In this document: positions 1 to 8,398 of the stretch, piece by piece
Position numbering within the stretch: position 1 is the first letter of the stretch
How the letters are laid out: each line of letters opens with the position of its first letter
Source of the DNA: JANMZR01 sp040385875
Lineage (GTDB): Bacteria > Bacteroidota > Bacteroidia > Cytophagales > Spirosomataceae
Direction: 5' to 3'
DNA length: 64,000 bases
Assembly (NCBI GenBank): GCA_040385875.1
Contig: JAZKGO010000001.1
Coordinates: 1-64,000 of the forward strand
Made by a program: the position numbers and the translations under genes
Notes under the pieces: model-generated
The model's input: only the letters and a program-made list of their open reading frames with translations
Database searches by the model: none
Told to the model about the DNA's origin: nothing

Positions 1-107
1 AAGATGCTGGATTCAACGTAGTATCTTACGTTTCTGATAAAACTGGTCACGAATTCTTAACTTGGAGACGCAGTTTACTCGCAATGGCTCCTTTGCTTTT
101 TAAATAA
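1..107 (+). CDS. C-terminal end of a CE1-type esterase (partial)
   Basis: An open frame enters from the window edge (first full codon at base 3) and stops with TAA at 105-107, giving the last 34 residues. They include GHEFLTWRRSLLAMAPLLF, which matches the tail of both esterase domains in the next gene (G-H-x-x-x-x-W-R...F-x-x-L-L-F); its His would be the catalytic His of a carbohydrate-esterase family 1 (feruloyl-esterase-like) fold. The gene lies 28 bases before the double esterase and is probably a paralogue in the same operon. Only the tail is visible, so substrate cannot be judged. Confidence 0.7.
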   Translation, partial: DAGFNVVSYVSDKTGHEFLTWRRSLLAMAPLLFK

Positions 108-135
108 AATTGATATACTATTTTTAAAAAAAATT

Positions 136-2061
136 ATGAAAAAATTAACATCAATATTGGCTATTCTTATTTTGTGTGGAAACATGGCATTCGCTCAAAA
201 AATGGAAAAAGAAATGCCAAAAGGCTATGAACAAGAAAAGTTGGGCATTGCAAAAGGCAAAATTGATACCGTGCTTTACGACTCCAAAACTGTGGGCAAT
301 ATGCGTAAAACATTGGTTTATACACCACCAAATTTCGACAAAAAGAAAAAATATCCGGTCTTTTATCTTTTGCATGGCATAGGTGGCGATGAAAAAGAAT
401 GGTTTAAAGGAGCAAATCCTCAAAATATTTTGGATAATCTTTATGCCGAAGGCAAAATTCAACCGATGATAGTGGTCATGCCCAACGGCCGTGCTATGAA
501 AGACGACCGCAATGGCGGAAATATAATGGCACCCGACAAGGTTCAGGCTTTTGCTAATTTTGAAAAAGACCTTTTGAACGATCTTATTCCTTTTATCGAG
601 AAAAAATACCCAACACTTACTGATAAAGACAATCGTGCCATTGCAGGTCTTTCGATGGGTGGCGGTCAGTCGCTCAATTTTGGTTTAGGGAATTTGGATA
701 AATTTTCGTGGGTTGGCGGTTTTTCTTCTGCACCAAATACAAAAGTGCCACAAGAATTAGTGCCAAATATCGAGGCTGCCAAACAAAAGCTGAAACTCCT
801 CTTTATCTCGTGTGGCGATGCAGACGGACTCATCGGATTCAGCAAACGCACGCACGATTATCTATATCAAAACGATGTGCCGCATATTTATTATTTAGAG
901 GCTGGCGGGCATGATTTCAAAGTTTGGAAAAACGGCTTGTATATGTTCTCACAATTTTTGTTCAAACCAGTAGATAATACTTCGCTTGAGCAATATACTG
1001 TGTTGGGGACTCCCGCATCGTCCAATGTTCGCAATGCCAAATTCCCTCAAATTTTACCTGACAACAGGGTTGTTTTTAAAACCAAAGCCCCTGATGCTCA
1101 GAAAGTTCAGGTGGACTTAGGTAAAAAATACGACATGGTAAAAGATACCAGCGGTTTTTGGAATGTAACCACCGATGTTATCAGCCGAGGGTTTCACTAT
1201 TATTCATTAATCATTGATGGTGTGGCTGTTGCCGACCCAGCCAGTGAAACATTCTATGGCATGGGCCGCCAAGCAAGCGGCATCGAAATTCCTTACAAAG
1301 AAGGTGGTTTTTATGCTTTAAAAGATGTTCCGCATGGTGATATTCGTATCAAAAAATATTTCTCAAAAGCCAGCAATTCCTGGAGAGAAATGTATTTATA
1401 TACGCCAGCTGGTTATGACAAATCAACTGAAAAATACCCAGTTTTATATCTGCTGCACGGTGGGGGTGAAGACCATCGTGGCTGGGCTACCCAAGGCAAA
1501 ACTGATTTAATTTTGGATAATTTAATAGCCGAACAAAAAGCCAAACCAATGATTATTGCTATGCTTGATGGTAATGTTGGCGGAGGTGGAAGTATTGCCA
1601 ACTTTGGTGAACAACAGCTCAGGGCTTTTGAAAACGAACTCAAAAACGGAGCAATCCCATTTGTAGAAAGCAATTACAGAGTCGAAACGGATGCCAAAAA
1701 CAGAGCATTAGCGGGCCTTTCGATGGGTGGCTTGCAGACACTTTATGCAGGTATGAAAAACACCAATATGTTTGGTTATTTAGGCGTATTCAGCTCAGGT
1801 TGGTGGGCAAATAACACCAAACTTTCTGATCCGCAATATGAATTTATGGCAAAAAACAGCTCAACCATCAACGAAAATCTTAAAGAATTATGGATTTCTC
1901 AAGGTGGAAAAGAGGACATTGCCCATGCCAATTGCCAAATAATGATGAAAAAGTTTGACGATATGGACATCAAATACAAATACAGCGAGTACGCAGGTGG
2001 TCATTCATGGCCAGTTTGGCGGCATGATATTTATTTGTTTTCACAGCTATTATTCAGATAA
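136..2061 (+). CDS. Secreted double CE1 (feruloyl-esterase-like) esterase
   Basis: 641 residues with signal peptide 1-20 (ends AFA-Q). Two complete alpha/beta-hydrolase esterase domains are visible: A at about 45-280 with nucleophile Ser173 in GLSMGGG and His259 in GGHDFKVW; B at about 400-641 with Ser529 in GLSMGG and His623 in GGHSWPVW. Between them, about 295-385, is an immunoglobulin-like E-set/CBM48-type module (AKFPQILPDNRVVFKTKAPD... GFHYYSLIIDG) of the kind that normally precedes the esterase in Bacteroidota Fae proteins. CE1 enzymes hydrolyse ferulate or acetate esters on arabinose or xylose side chains, which fits the arabinose genes downstream. Two intact active sites in one chain are unusual. 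Substrate specificity (feruloyl or acetyl) is not readable from sequence. Confidence 0.88.
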   Translation: MKKLTSILAILILCGNMAFAQKMEKEMPKGYEQEKLGIAKGKIDTVLYDSKTVGNMRKTLVYTPPNFDKKKKYPVFYLLHGIGGDEKEWFKGANPQNILDNLYAEGKIQPMIVVMPNGRAMKDDRNGGNIMAPDKVQAFANFEKDLLNDLIPFIEKKYPTLTDKDNRAIAGLSMGGGQSLNFGLGNLDKFSWVGGFSSAPNTKVPQELVPNIEAAKQKLKLLFISCGDADGLIGFSKRTHDYLYQNDVPHIYYLEAGGHDFKVWKNGLYMFSQFLFKPVDNTSLEQYTVLGTPASSNVRNAKFPQILPDNRVVFKTKAPDAQKVQVDLGKKYDMVKDTSGFWNVTTDVISRGFHYYSLIIDGVAVADPASETFYGMGRQASGIEIPYKEGGFYALKDVPHGDIRIKKYFSKASNSWREMYLYTPAGYDKSTEKYPVLYLLHGGGEDHRGWATQGKTDLILDNLIAEQKAKPMIIAMLDGNVGGGGSIANFGEQQLRAFENELKNGAIPFVESNYRVETDAKNRALAGLSMGGLQTLYAGMKNTNMFGYLGVFSSGWWANNTKLSDPQYEFMAKNSSTINENLKELWISQGGKEDIAHANCQIMMKKFDDMDIKYKYSEYAGGHSWPVWRHDIYLFSQLLFR

Positions 2062-2098
2062 AAGACAATTTATTTCTAATTAAAAGACATTTATAATT

Positions 2099-2725
2099 AT
2101 GAATAATTTTCAAAATATCATCACAAGCGAAGATCAGCTTCGGGCAACTTTGGGCTATCCCAGCGAAATAGTTACTCGAAAAACAATAAATTATATCGAC
2201 GAACATTGTCAAAAATTTATCGAAAACTCGCCTTTTATTACCATTGCCACCTCTGATTTGCAAGGAAATCTTGATGTATCTCCCAAAGGCGACCCAGCTG
2301 GTTTTGTGAAGATTTTGGATGACAAAATATTGGCTATTCCAGACAGACCTGGAAACGCCAAAGCGGACACATTGACCAACCTCATAAAAAATCCAAATAT
2401 TGGCTTGATTTTTTTGATTCCAGGCGTTAGAGAAACTTTGAGAGTAAATGGCGAGGCATTAATTGTAACTGATGAAAGTATATTGGAGCTTTTGATTTGC
2501 GACGGCAAAAAACCTTCATTTGCCATAATTGTGAAAGTTAAAGAAGCTTTTATGCACTGTGCCAAGTGTATGATTCGGTCAAAATTGTGGCAAAATTCGG
2601 AGACTTTAAAAGAAAGACCAGTGGCATCATTGGCAAAAGCATTAGTAGACCAAGGAAAGCTCGATATTTCTGTTCAAGAATTAGACGATATGATTAAAAA
2701 CGATGAACAAACTAATTTGTATTAG
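2099..2725 (+). CDS. PPOX-class FMN-binding flavoprotein
   Basis: 208 residues resembling the pyridoxamine-5'-phosphate-oxidase-like split-barrel proteins of the MSMEG_1061/DR2398 type. The conserved stretches are FITIATSDLQGNLDVSPKGDP (FMN-phosphate region, about 46-66), AIPDRPGNAKADTLTNLI (about 80-97), IGLIFLIPG and TLRVNGEA. Cytosolic, with no signal peptide. The family binds FMN and probably reduces or oxidises small molecules; the substrate is unknown. It sits 37 bases after the esterase and 57 before an exported protein, so it may be co-transcribed with the polysaccharide genes without an obvious role there. Confidence 0.8.
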   Translation: MNNFQNIITSEDQLRATLGYPSEIVTRKTINYIDEHCQKFIENSPFITIATSDLQGNLDVSPKGDPAGFVKILDDKILAIPDRPGNAKADTLTNLIKNPNIGLIFLIPGVRETLRVNGEALIVTDESILELLICDGKKPSFAIIVKVKEAFMHCAKCMIRSKLWQNSETLKERPVASLAKALVDQGKLDISVQELDDMIKNDEQTNLY

Positions 2726-2782
2726 AATCACTAATTTAAAATATCAAAATGTGTGTAAAAATATTTTAAAAGAAATCTAACC

Positions 2783-3538
2783 ATGAAAAGAAAACGAAAA
2801 TCATTTCTTTCAGCTTTGGCATTTGTCACGCTATGTAGTTTACTGACTTTTGTAAACAATGCTAATGGGCAACCTCCTGGGCAACAAAGACCTCCACTTC
2901 CTCCCATTCCAATCAAGGGCGATACTAGCCATAATTTGAGCAGGCATTTTGTGTCTTCGTCTGCCACAAAAACAGCTACTTTCGATAATGGATTTGTGCA
3001 CCGTTGGTGGGTGCTGGAGCCAATAAAAAAAGACATAGCTCGAAACAATATTTTTACCGACAATTATCTTAGAAGTGCTTTTCAAACTGATAATTTCTCT
3101 AACGATTTTGCTTTTGTGCCTAAAAATGGTGAAACTACAAAGGTGGGTACACAAGAACTAAAATGGTATGCTTTAGACAGTAAAACCTTTAATTTTAATT
3201 TGTTCAATTTTTCCTATGATATCAACAAACCTAAGTATGGTTTGCTTTTTTGGTTGGTTACGGTAATTGACTGTCCTGAGGAAATAACAGATGTAAGAAT
3301 GACTGCTGGATGTAATTCGGGAGGGATGTTTTGGCTCAATGGCCAAGAAGCACTTATTCTTTCTGGTGATAGAGATATGATAGTTGACAATGTGACTTCG
3401 TCACGATTAACCTTGAAAAAGGGGAAAAACATAATTCGAGGGGCAGTAATTAATGGCCCCGGTATGGCCAATTTTTGCCTTCGTTTTATAGATGAAAAGG
3501 GCAAACCTGTTAAAAATATCAGTATCAGCAAAGATTAA
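2783..3538 (+). CDS. Exported protein of unknown function, possible carbohydrate-binding fold
   Basis: 251 residues with a charged N-terminus, hydrophobic core and a probable signal peptide ending near ANG-Q (about 29), followed by a proline-rich linker (PPGQQRPPLPPIP). The second half (GGMFWLNGQEALILSGDRDM... LTLKKGKNIIRGAVINGPG) looks like the galactose-binding-like beta-sandwich attached to many Bacteroidota glycoside hydrolases and esterases: a substitution of residues around a LNG turn followed by a KGKN-I motif. No catalytic motif was recognised. It lies directly before the GH43 gene and probably assists binding or positioning of the same polysaccharide. The fold call is a judgement by pattern only. 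Confidence 0.6.
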   Translation: MKRKRKSFLSALAFVTLCSLLTFVNNANGQPPGQQRPPLPPIPIKGDTSHNLSRHFVSSSATKTATFDNGFVHRWWVLEPIKKDIARNNIFTDNYLRSAFQTDNFSNDFAFVPKNGETTKVGTQELKWYALDSKTFNFNLFNFSYDINKPKYGLLFWLVTVIDCPEEITDVRMTAGCNSGGMFWLNGQEALILSGDRDMIVDNVTSSRLTLKKGKNIIRGAVINGPGMANFCLRFIDEKGKPVKNISISKD

Positions 3539-3649
3539 ATTCTAATCCAAATTTTTACAAAGATGAAATCGCCACTTACAAGACCTAAACCAATAGCAGA
3601 TAAATTAATTGGCGATTCCATGAGTACAATTAAAATCAATTTTATTCTC

Positions 3650-5080
3650 ATGAAATTTAAACTAATAGTTTTTTTATCAATATTACTTGCAAATACATTA
3701 TTAGCCCAAGTTGGCAAACCTTTCATACATGACCCCTCAACCATTGTAGAATGTGAAGGAAAGTTCTATACCTTTGGCACTGGTGGCGGGGGATTAATAT
3801 CAGAAGATGGTTGGACATGGTATGGCGGCGGTGTAAGACCAGGTGGGGGTGCTGCTCCTGATGCCATAAAAATAGGCAATCGCTATTTGGTGGTTTATGG
3901 AGCAACTGGTGGCAGTCCTTCGCACAAGGGTATCATTTATACGATGTGGAATAAGACACTTGATCCAAAATCGCCCGACTTTAAATATTCTGAACCAGTC
4001 ATAGTGGCTACCTCTGACGGTTATGAAGAAAACGATGCGATAGACCCAGGCATTATGCTAGACCCTACTACAGGTCGCCTTTGGCTGGCCTACGGAACAT
4101 ATTATGGATTCACTCGCATTGTGGAGTTAGATCCAAAAAATGGGAAACTCAAAGAGGGCAATAAGCCGGTAGATGTAGCCATAGTGTGTGAGGCTGCGGA
4201 TTTAATCTATCGTGATGGCTGGTATTATTTGCTAGCTACCCACGGTAGTTGTTGTGATGGTGCAAACTCAACTTACAATGTAGTGGTGGGTCGTTCAAAA
4301 AAAGTAACTGGCCCATACATAGATAATGTCGGAAGAAGCATGATGGAAGGCGGTGGCAAAATGGTGGTGGCGACTCGTGGTCGGTTGATTGGCCCTGGGC
4401 ATTTTGGACGAATGATTCTTGAAAAAGGTATAGAAAAAATGTCCATTCATTATGAGGCGGATTTAGATCAGAGTGGCCGAAGTGTTTTGGGTATCCTTCC
4501 TATTGTATGGAAAGATGGCTGGCCTGTTGCTGGCGAAAAATTCAAAGAGGGTACTTATGAAATTGAATCGGTAAGAAGAGGATATGGCTTAGAACTGGCT
4601 GTAGATTTTAGTAGAATGGCCAGTGCTCAGAGAAGTTTTGGTCAAGCCAATACCGAACCCGTAAAGCCAGTTCCTACTCAGGAATTAGCTGATGTAATCA
4701 AAAATTGGCCGACTGGTGACATTAATGTACGGATAGGTGATTATATGCATCGGCCACATCAAAAATGGACCATTACCGATGCCCCAGACACTACCGGATA
4801 TTTGGGTGGACCATATTACAAAATTGTATTGACAGGCACGGAACGAGCATTATCTGCAACTGCAAATTCTGAGGTGATAACCGTACCCGCCTTTACAGGT
4901 AACCCAGAACAATTATGGCGAATTGACCAGCTGACTGACGGCACTTATAGAATAATGCCCAAGATGGTTCCCAATTCGGGCAAAAAATTGGCATTGGTGT
5001 CATCAGGGGATAGCACACCTTCACTTGCTGAATTTGACTTTGATAGCGATAATTCTAAGTGGAATTTCAGGGTGCATTAA
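3650..5080 (+). CDS. Secreted GH43 family glycosidase (arabinan endo-arabinosidase / arabinofuranosidase type)
   Basis: The reading frame opens at 3563, but the ATG at 3650 starts a textbook signal peptide (MKFKLIVFLSILLANTLLAQ), so the mature gene of 476 residues is preferred. The five-bladed propeller of GH43 is indicated by the general base Asp28 in HDPS, Asp132 in AIDPGIMLD (pKa modulator) and the acid Glu181 in CEAADLIYRDG. Residues about 375-476 (TGTERALSATAN... PEQLWRIDQL... GKKLALVSSG... SKWNFRVH) resemble a ricin-type beta-trefoil binding domain. GH43 members cleave alpha-1,5-arabinan or arabinofuranosyl branches, and arabinan is the likely target in this locus. Exact linkage cannot be set from the sequence. 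Confidence 0.85.
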   Translation: MKFKLIVFLSILLANTLLAQVGKPFIHDPSTIVECEGKFYTFGTGGGGLISEDGWTWYGGGVRPGGGAAPDAIKIGNRYLVVYGATGGSPSHKGIIYTMWNKTLDPKSPDFKYSEPVIVATSDGYEENDAIDPGIMLDPTTGRLWLAYGTYYGFTRIVELDPKNGKLKEGNKPVDVAIVCEAADLIYRDGWYYLLATHGSCCDGANSTYNVVVGRSKKVTGPYIDNVGRSMMEGGGKMVVATRGRLIGPGHFGRMILEKGIEKMSIHYEADLDQSGRSVLGILPIVWKDGWPVAGEKFKEGTYEIESVRRGYGLELAVDFSRMASAQRSFGQANTEPVKPVPTQELADVIKNWPTGDINVRIGDYMHRPHQKWTITDAPDTTGYLGGPYYKIVLTGTERALSATANSEVITVPAFTGNPEQLWRIDQLTDGTYRIMPKMVPNSGKKLALVSSGDSTPSLAEFDFDSDNSKWNFRVH

Positions 5081-5183
5081 TTGTTTTATAAAAGCTAAAT
5101 TTCAAATAGGTGGGTGCAAATAAAAGTTTGTTTTGTTGCTGTGTTTTTACCGAATAATCGATTTATTAACCTAATCTATAATT

Positions 5184-5217
5184 AAAAAATGGTAGCATTA
5201 AAGTGCTACCATTTTTT
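5184..5217. terminator. Bidirectional Rho-independent terminator
   Basis: Perfect stem GGTAGCA/TGCTACC (5191-5197 with 5204-5210) and loop TTAAAG, extended by an A-run on the left (5184-5190) and a T-run on the right (5211-5217). The A/T flanks give a U-tract in either direction, as expected between the convergent GH43 gene and the esterase on the other strand. Confidence 0.85.
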
Positions 5218-5244
5218 GTTTTGGTACTCTAACTTTACCTGTAA

Positions 5245-6189
5245 TTAATTGCTAACTTTTGCTTCCAAAAATTTATTAACATTTAACCAATGTGTAAAGG
5301 CATCAAACCACCAATTGCTGGTGCGGTTAGGATTGCCCAAGCCGAAGCCATGTCCTCCATTTTGGTAGAGATGAAACTCAACAGGAATACCTGCTTTAAA
5401 CCATGAGTCAATCACACCAAACTGGCCTCTAAAAAGGAAATCATCAGAAGCGATTACATTGAACATCGGTGGAGCATCTTTAGGTACTTCTACTGGCCCC
5501 ATACCACCATAAATAGGTCCTATAAAGGCTAACTTCATAGTTTTAGAATGCAAAGTAGCGTGCATTGTAAGTCCAGCACCTGCCGAAAAGCCAATCATCC
5601 CAATCCTTTTAGTATCAACACCCCATTCTGATGCTCGTTTTACGATCATGGCATAGGCAGCTTCTGCATCCGCCAGCTGATTGCTTAGGTTTCTTTGTGG
5701 CTGTGGTGCAGGGGTTGAAGCAGCCCCATTAGTAGTTGGTGCAGGAGTGCGTGGGCGGTTCATCCAGGCAGTGAAATCCTCCAATTTCTCTGGAGTTGGA
5801 TTAAGCCGATACTTTAGCACAAAAGCTGTAATACCTTGTTTAGCAAGGGCTTCGGCCACTTCCCAGCCTTCATTTCCCATCGAAAGCCAGCTAAAACCAC
5901 CACCTGGGGCTACTATTACCGTTGCACCGTTTGCTTTGCCTTTTTCTGGTAAAAAAGGAGTTAAAGTAGCGTTTGTTATATTTCGAGCCATCGGGTCACC
6001 CCATTGCTTAAACCAAGTTTCGGTAGCTGGCTGATTTTCTACGCCTCCTGTACTAAGTGGAATCGCATTAGGCTCTTTGGGTGTTTCTAGTGGGTAAATA
6101 GTGCCGTCTTGAGCTATTATCTTTGCTGAAAAAAGAGTTAGACAGCTCAATAAGCCAACTTTAGTAAAGTTTTTAAGATTGAAATTCAT
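5245..6189 (-). CDS. Secreted acetyl-xylan-esterase-like alpha/beta hydrolase
   Basis: 314 residues with a signal peptide ending near IIA-Q (about 27). The dienelactone-hydrolase/BD-FAE-like fold is shown by the oxyanion motif VIVAPGGGFSWLS (91-103), the nucleophile Ser202 in GFSAGAG, Asp249 or Asp250 in ASDDFLF and His280 in NGGHGFGLG. A low-complexity Pro/Ala/Thr insert (about 147-166) interrupts the fold. The tryptophan-rich segment ETWFKQWGDPMARNIT is typical of Bacteroidota acetyl-xylan esterases annotated beside xylan and arabinan loci. It is transcribed against the flanking arabinose genes, so it has its own promoter. It probably removes O-acetyl groups from xylan or pectin side chains. 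Confidence 0.8.
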   Translation of the reverse strand: MNFNLKNFTKVGLLSCLTLFSAKIIAQDGTIYPLETPKEPNAIPLSTGGVENQPATETWFKQWGDPMARNITNATLTPFLPEKGKANGATVIVAPGGGFSWLSMGNEGWEVAEALAKQGITAFVLKYRLNPTPEKLEDFTAWMNRPRTPAPTTNGAASTPAPQPQRNLSNQLADAEAAYAMIVKRASEWGVDTKRIGMIGFSAGAGLTMHATLHSKTMKLAFIGPIYGGMGPVEVPKDAPPMFNVIASDDFLFRGQFGVIDSWFKAGIPVEFHLYQNGGHGFGLGNPNRTSNWWFDAFTHWLNVNKFLEAKVSN

Positions 6190-6309
6190 TTTTTAATTTT
6201 TTAAAATTATGATAAAGTAATAAGAAGATAGTTGAATAAAATTGGTGAAATTCTTCTTAAAATATAAAGGAGAAAATGATGGCCAATAAAAACAATTCTA
6301 TTGGGTGAA

Positions 6310-6646
6310 TTATTTTACTCTTGCTAGCTTCATTTCACCACGCTCGTTTTTGGTTACTATCTCATTTTCGTTGATTAGCTCCCCTGTGTTGTTAATAGTC
6401 ATGTCGTTAAAAGAAATGGAGAAGGAAAATTTCTTGCCTTCAACTTTGCCATTTTCGATGGTAGTTTCACCAAATTGAGTTTTCCAAGTGCCAGTAAGTT
6501 TGTCACCCTCTACTTTAAAGGTGTAATTGATCTCGAATGTACCATTGGGAGATTCACGAGTGCCCTTCCATGCACCGTCTAATGGGTTTTGAGCTAACAG
6601 CGAAAAACTGCCTAATAAAAAAAGCAATACTGATGAGTAGTTTCAT
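6310..6646 (-). pseudogene. Small exported protein with a one-base frameshift in the signal peptide
   Basis: The open frame 6310-6627 lacks an ATG and would begin at TTG with a clipped signal sequence. An ATG at 6646 reads MKLLISIAF and then goes out of frame at a run of seven T (minus strand; seven A at 6617-6623). With six T the product would be MKLLISIAFLLGSFSLLAQ, a perfect signal peptide running into the mature part. The mature part (about 90 residues, GAWKGTRESPNGTFEINYTF... GDKLTGTWKTQFGE...) is a small beta-rich, lipocalin-like or calycin-like domain of unknown function seen widely in this phylum. The shift is either a homopolymer sequencing error or a real (possibly reversible) inactivation. 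Confidence 0.7.
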
Positions 6647-6693
6647 TATTATTTAAGTTAAATTTAAACCAAAAATAATGATAAAAATTTAAA

Positions 6694-6714
6694 TTGTGTA
6701 TAATTGACAATATT
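6694..6714. promoter_or_regulatory. Candidate AraR operator upstream of GH51
   Basis: ATTGT-N9-ACAAT at 6694-6712, within a 21-base stretch that closely matches the reverse complement of the palindrome upstream of araR at 12516-12536 (shared ATTGTGTAT, then ATTGACA). It lies 80 bases upstream of the first GH51 start. A minus-strand -7-like CAAAnnTA (6671-6678) for the small exported gene is close by. Role inferred from similarity and position. Confidence 0.5.
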
Positions 6715-6793
6715 TAATTTTTCCACATTATTTTTACGGAATTTTTAACATAATTATAATAAATTTTTTCTAATTATTTGAGCAAATTACACT

Positions 6794-8326
6794 ATGAAAA
6801 AAACTGTTTTTACCTTGTGTCTGGTATTTATTTTTAAAATTGCACAAGCCCAAACCAAAATCACCCTCAATACTGATTTGGCGAAAACCAAAATCAACAA
6901 ACATATTTACGGCCATTTTGCGGAGCATTTGGGAAGGTGTATTTATGGTGGTATTTATGTGGGCGAATCAAACAAAACTATACCGCATACCGATGGAGTA
7001 AGAAACGACATAATTGCCGCACTGAAAGACCTAAAAGTACCCAACCTACGTTGGCCAGGCGGCTGCTTCGCTGATGCTTACCAATGGAAAGACGGTATTG
7101 GGCAAAAAGCCAGTCGCCCTAAAATGGTGAATGTTTGGTGGGGTGGCAGCACGGAAGACAATAGTTTTGGCACGCACGATTTTTTGGATTTGTGTGAAAA
7201 AATTGGTGCTGAACCTTATTTGGCAGGAAATGTAGGTAGTGGCACAGTAAAAGACTTGGCTGATTGGGTGAGTTATGTAAACCACCCTGGAGGTAGTCCA
7301 ATGGCTGAGTTGCGTAAACAAAATGGTCGCCAAAATCCTTGGAACGTGAAGCTTTGGGGAGTGGGTAATGAAGCTTGGGGCTGCGGCGGCAACATGACTG
7401 CCGAATACTATGCCAATATTTACCGTCAATACGCCACTTTTATGAATGACTCAAAAGACGCTAAACTTTATAAAATAGCTTCAGGAGCAAGCGATGGCGA
7501 TTATGCTTGGACGGAAACATTGATGAAAAATATCCCTCACAACATGGTTTCTGGAGTGGCTTTACATCACTATTCGGTATTGAGTTGGGGCGATAAAGGA
7601 CCTGATGTAGCTTTTACAGAAGCCAATTATTTCAAAACCATGGAAGAAGCTTGGAAAATGGAAGAATTTGTGACCCGCCACAGCACCATTATGGACAAAT
7701 ACGACCCTGATAAAAAAGTGGATTTAATAGTAGATGAATGGGGCGGTTGGTACAATGAGGAAAAAGGTGGTGGCGTGCTTTACCAACAAAATACTATGCG
7801 TGATGCCATGATTGCTGGTTTAACATTGAATATTTTCAATAATCATGCGGATAGAGTTCGTGGCGCAAATTTGGCACAAATAGTAAACGTTTTGCAAGCC
7901 GTAATTTTAACAAAAGAGGAAAAAATGGTTTTGACACCCACTTATCACGTGATGAAAATGTACAATGTACATCAAGAGGCGACCTTGGTACCTATTCAAA
8001 TCGAGTCGCCTGCCTACCAATTTGGTAATAAAAAGTTAACCGCTGTTTCTGCTTCGGCTTCAAAAGAAGCATCGGGAGCTTTGAATATTTCATTGACAAA
8101 TATTGATTTTACAAAAGCTCACGAAGTGATCATCAATTTAAGAGGAGAAGATTTCAGTAAATTATCTGGGAAAATTTTGGCTTCTCCAAAAATTAACGAT
8201 TTCAATTCATTTGAGCAGCCTGACAAAGTTTCCATCAAAGATTTTTCTGGGGCAAAATTAGAGAAAGGAATCCTGAAATTGACAATTCCTGCTTATTCGG
8301 TATTGGTTTTGAATTTGAAAAAATAG
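6794..8326 (+). CDS. Secreted GH51 alpha-L-arabinofuranosidase
   Basis: 510 residues with signal peptide 1-20 (AQA-Q). It has the GH51 pattern of the AbfA type: NKHIYGHFAEHLGRCIYGG (substrate pocket), PNLRWPGGCFADAY, acid/base Glu193 in GVGNEAWGCGG, and nucleophile Glu315 in VDEWGGWY, followed by the C-terminal beta-domain (about 385-510). It removes terminal alpha-L-arabinofuranosyl residues from arabinan or arabinoxylan. Most GH51 enzymes of this length are cytoplasmic; this one is exported, probably to the periplasm. A candidate AraR site lies 80 bases upstream. It is separated by 72 bases from a second, different GH51 gene. Confidence 0.93.
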   Translation: MKKTVFTLCLVFIFKIAQAQTKITLNTDLAKTKINKHIYGHFAEHLGRCIYGGIYVGESNKTIPHTDGVRNDIIAALKDLKVPNLRWPGGCFADAYQWKDGIGQKASRPKMVNVWWGGSTEDNSFGTHDFLDLCEKIGAEPYLAGNVGSGTVKDLADWVSYVNHPGGSPMAELRKQNGRQNPWNVKLWGVGNEAWGCGGNMTAEYYANIYRQYATFMNDSKDAKLYKIASGASDGDYAWTETLMKNIPHNMVSGVALHHYSVLSWGDKGPDVAFTEANYFKTMEEAWKMEEFVTRHSTIMDKYDPDKKVDLIVDEWGGWYNEEKGGGVLYQQNTMRDAMIAGLTLNIFNNHADRVRGANLAQIVNVLQAVILTKEEKMVLTPTYHVMKMYNVHQEATLVPIQIESPAYQFGNKKLTAVSASASKEASGALNISLTNIDFTKAHEVIINLRGEDFSKLSGKILASPKINDFNSFEQPDKVSIKDFSGAKLEKGILKLTIPAYSVLVLNLKK

Positions 8327-8337
8327 ATATAATTTCT

Positions 8338-8383
8338 AAACCTTCAAGGCTTAAGCGGCCCCTTTTTAAAACCATGAAGGTTT
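8338..8383 (+). repeat. Intercistronic hairpin between the two GH51 genes
   Basis: AAACCTTCA (8338-8346) pairs perfectly with TGAAGGTTT (8375-8383) around a 28-base loop. No T-run follows the stem, so it is more likely a transcript-processing or stability element than a terminator. Confidence 0.45.
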
Positions 8384-8398
8384 ATTAATAAATTAAAA

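Noticed and set aside
3563..3649. Longer start for the GH43 gene
   Set aside because: It would place 29 extra residues before a perfect signal peptide. Start at 3650 is far more plausible.
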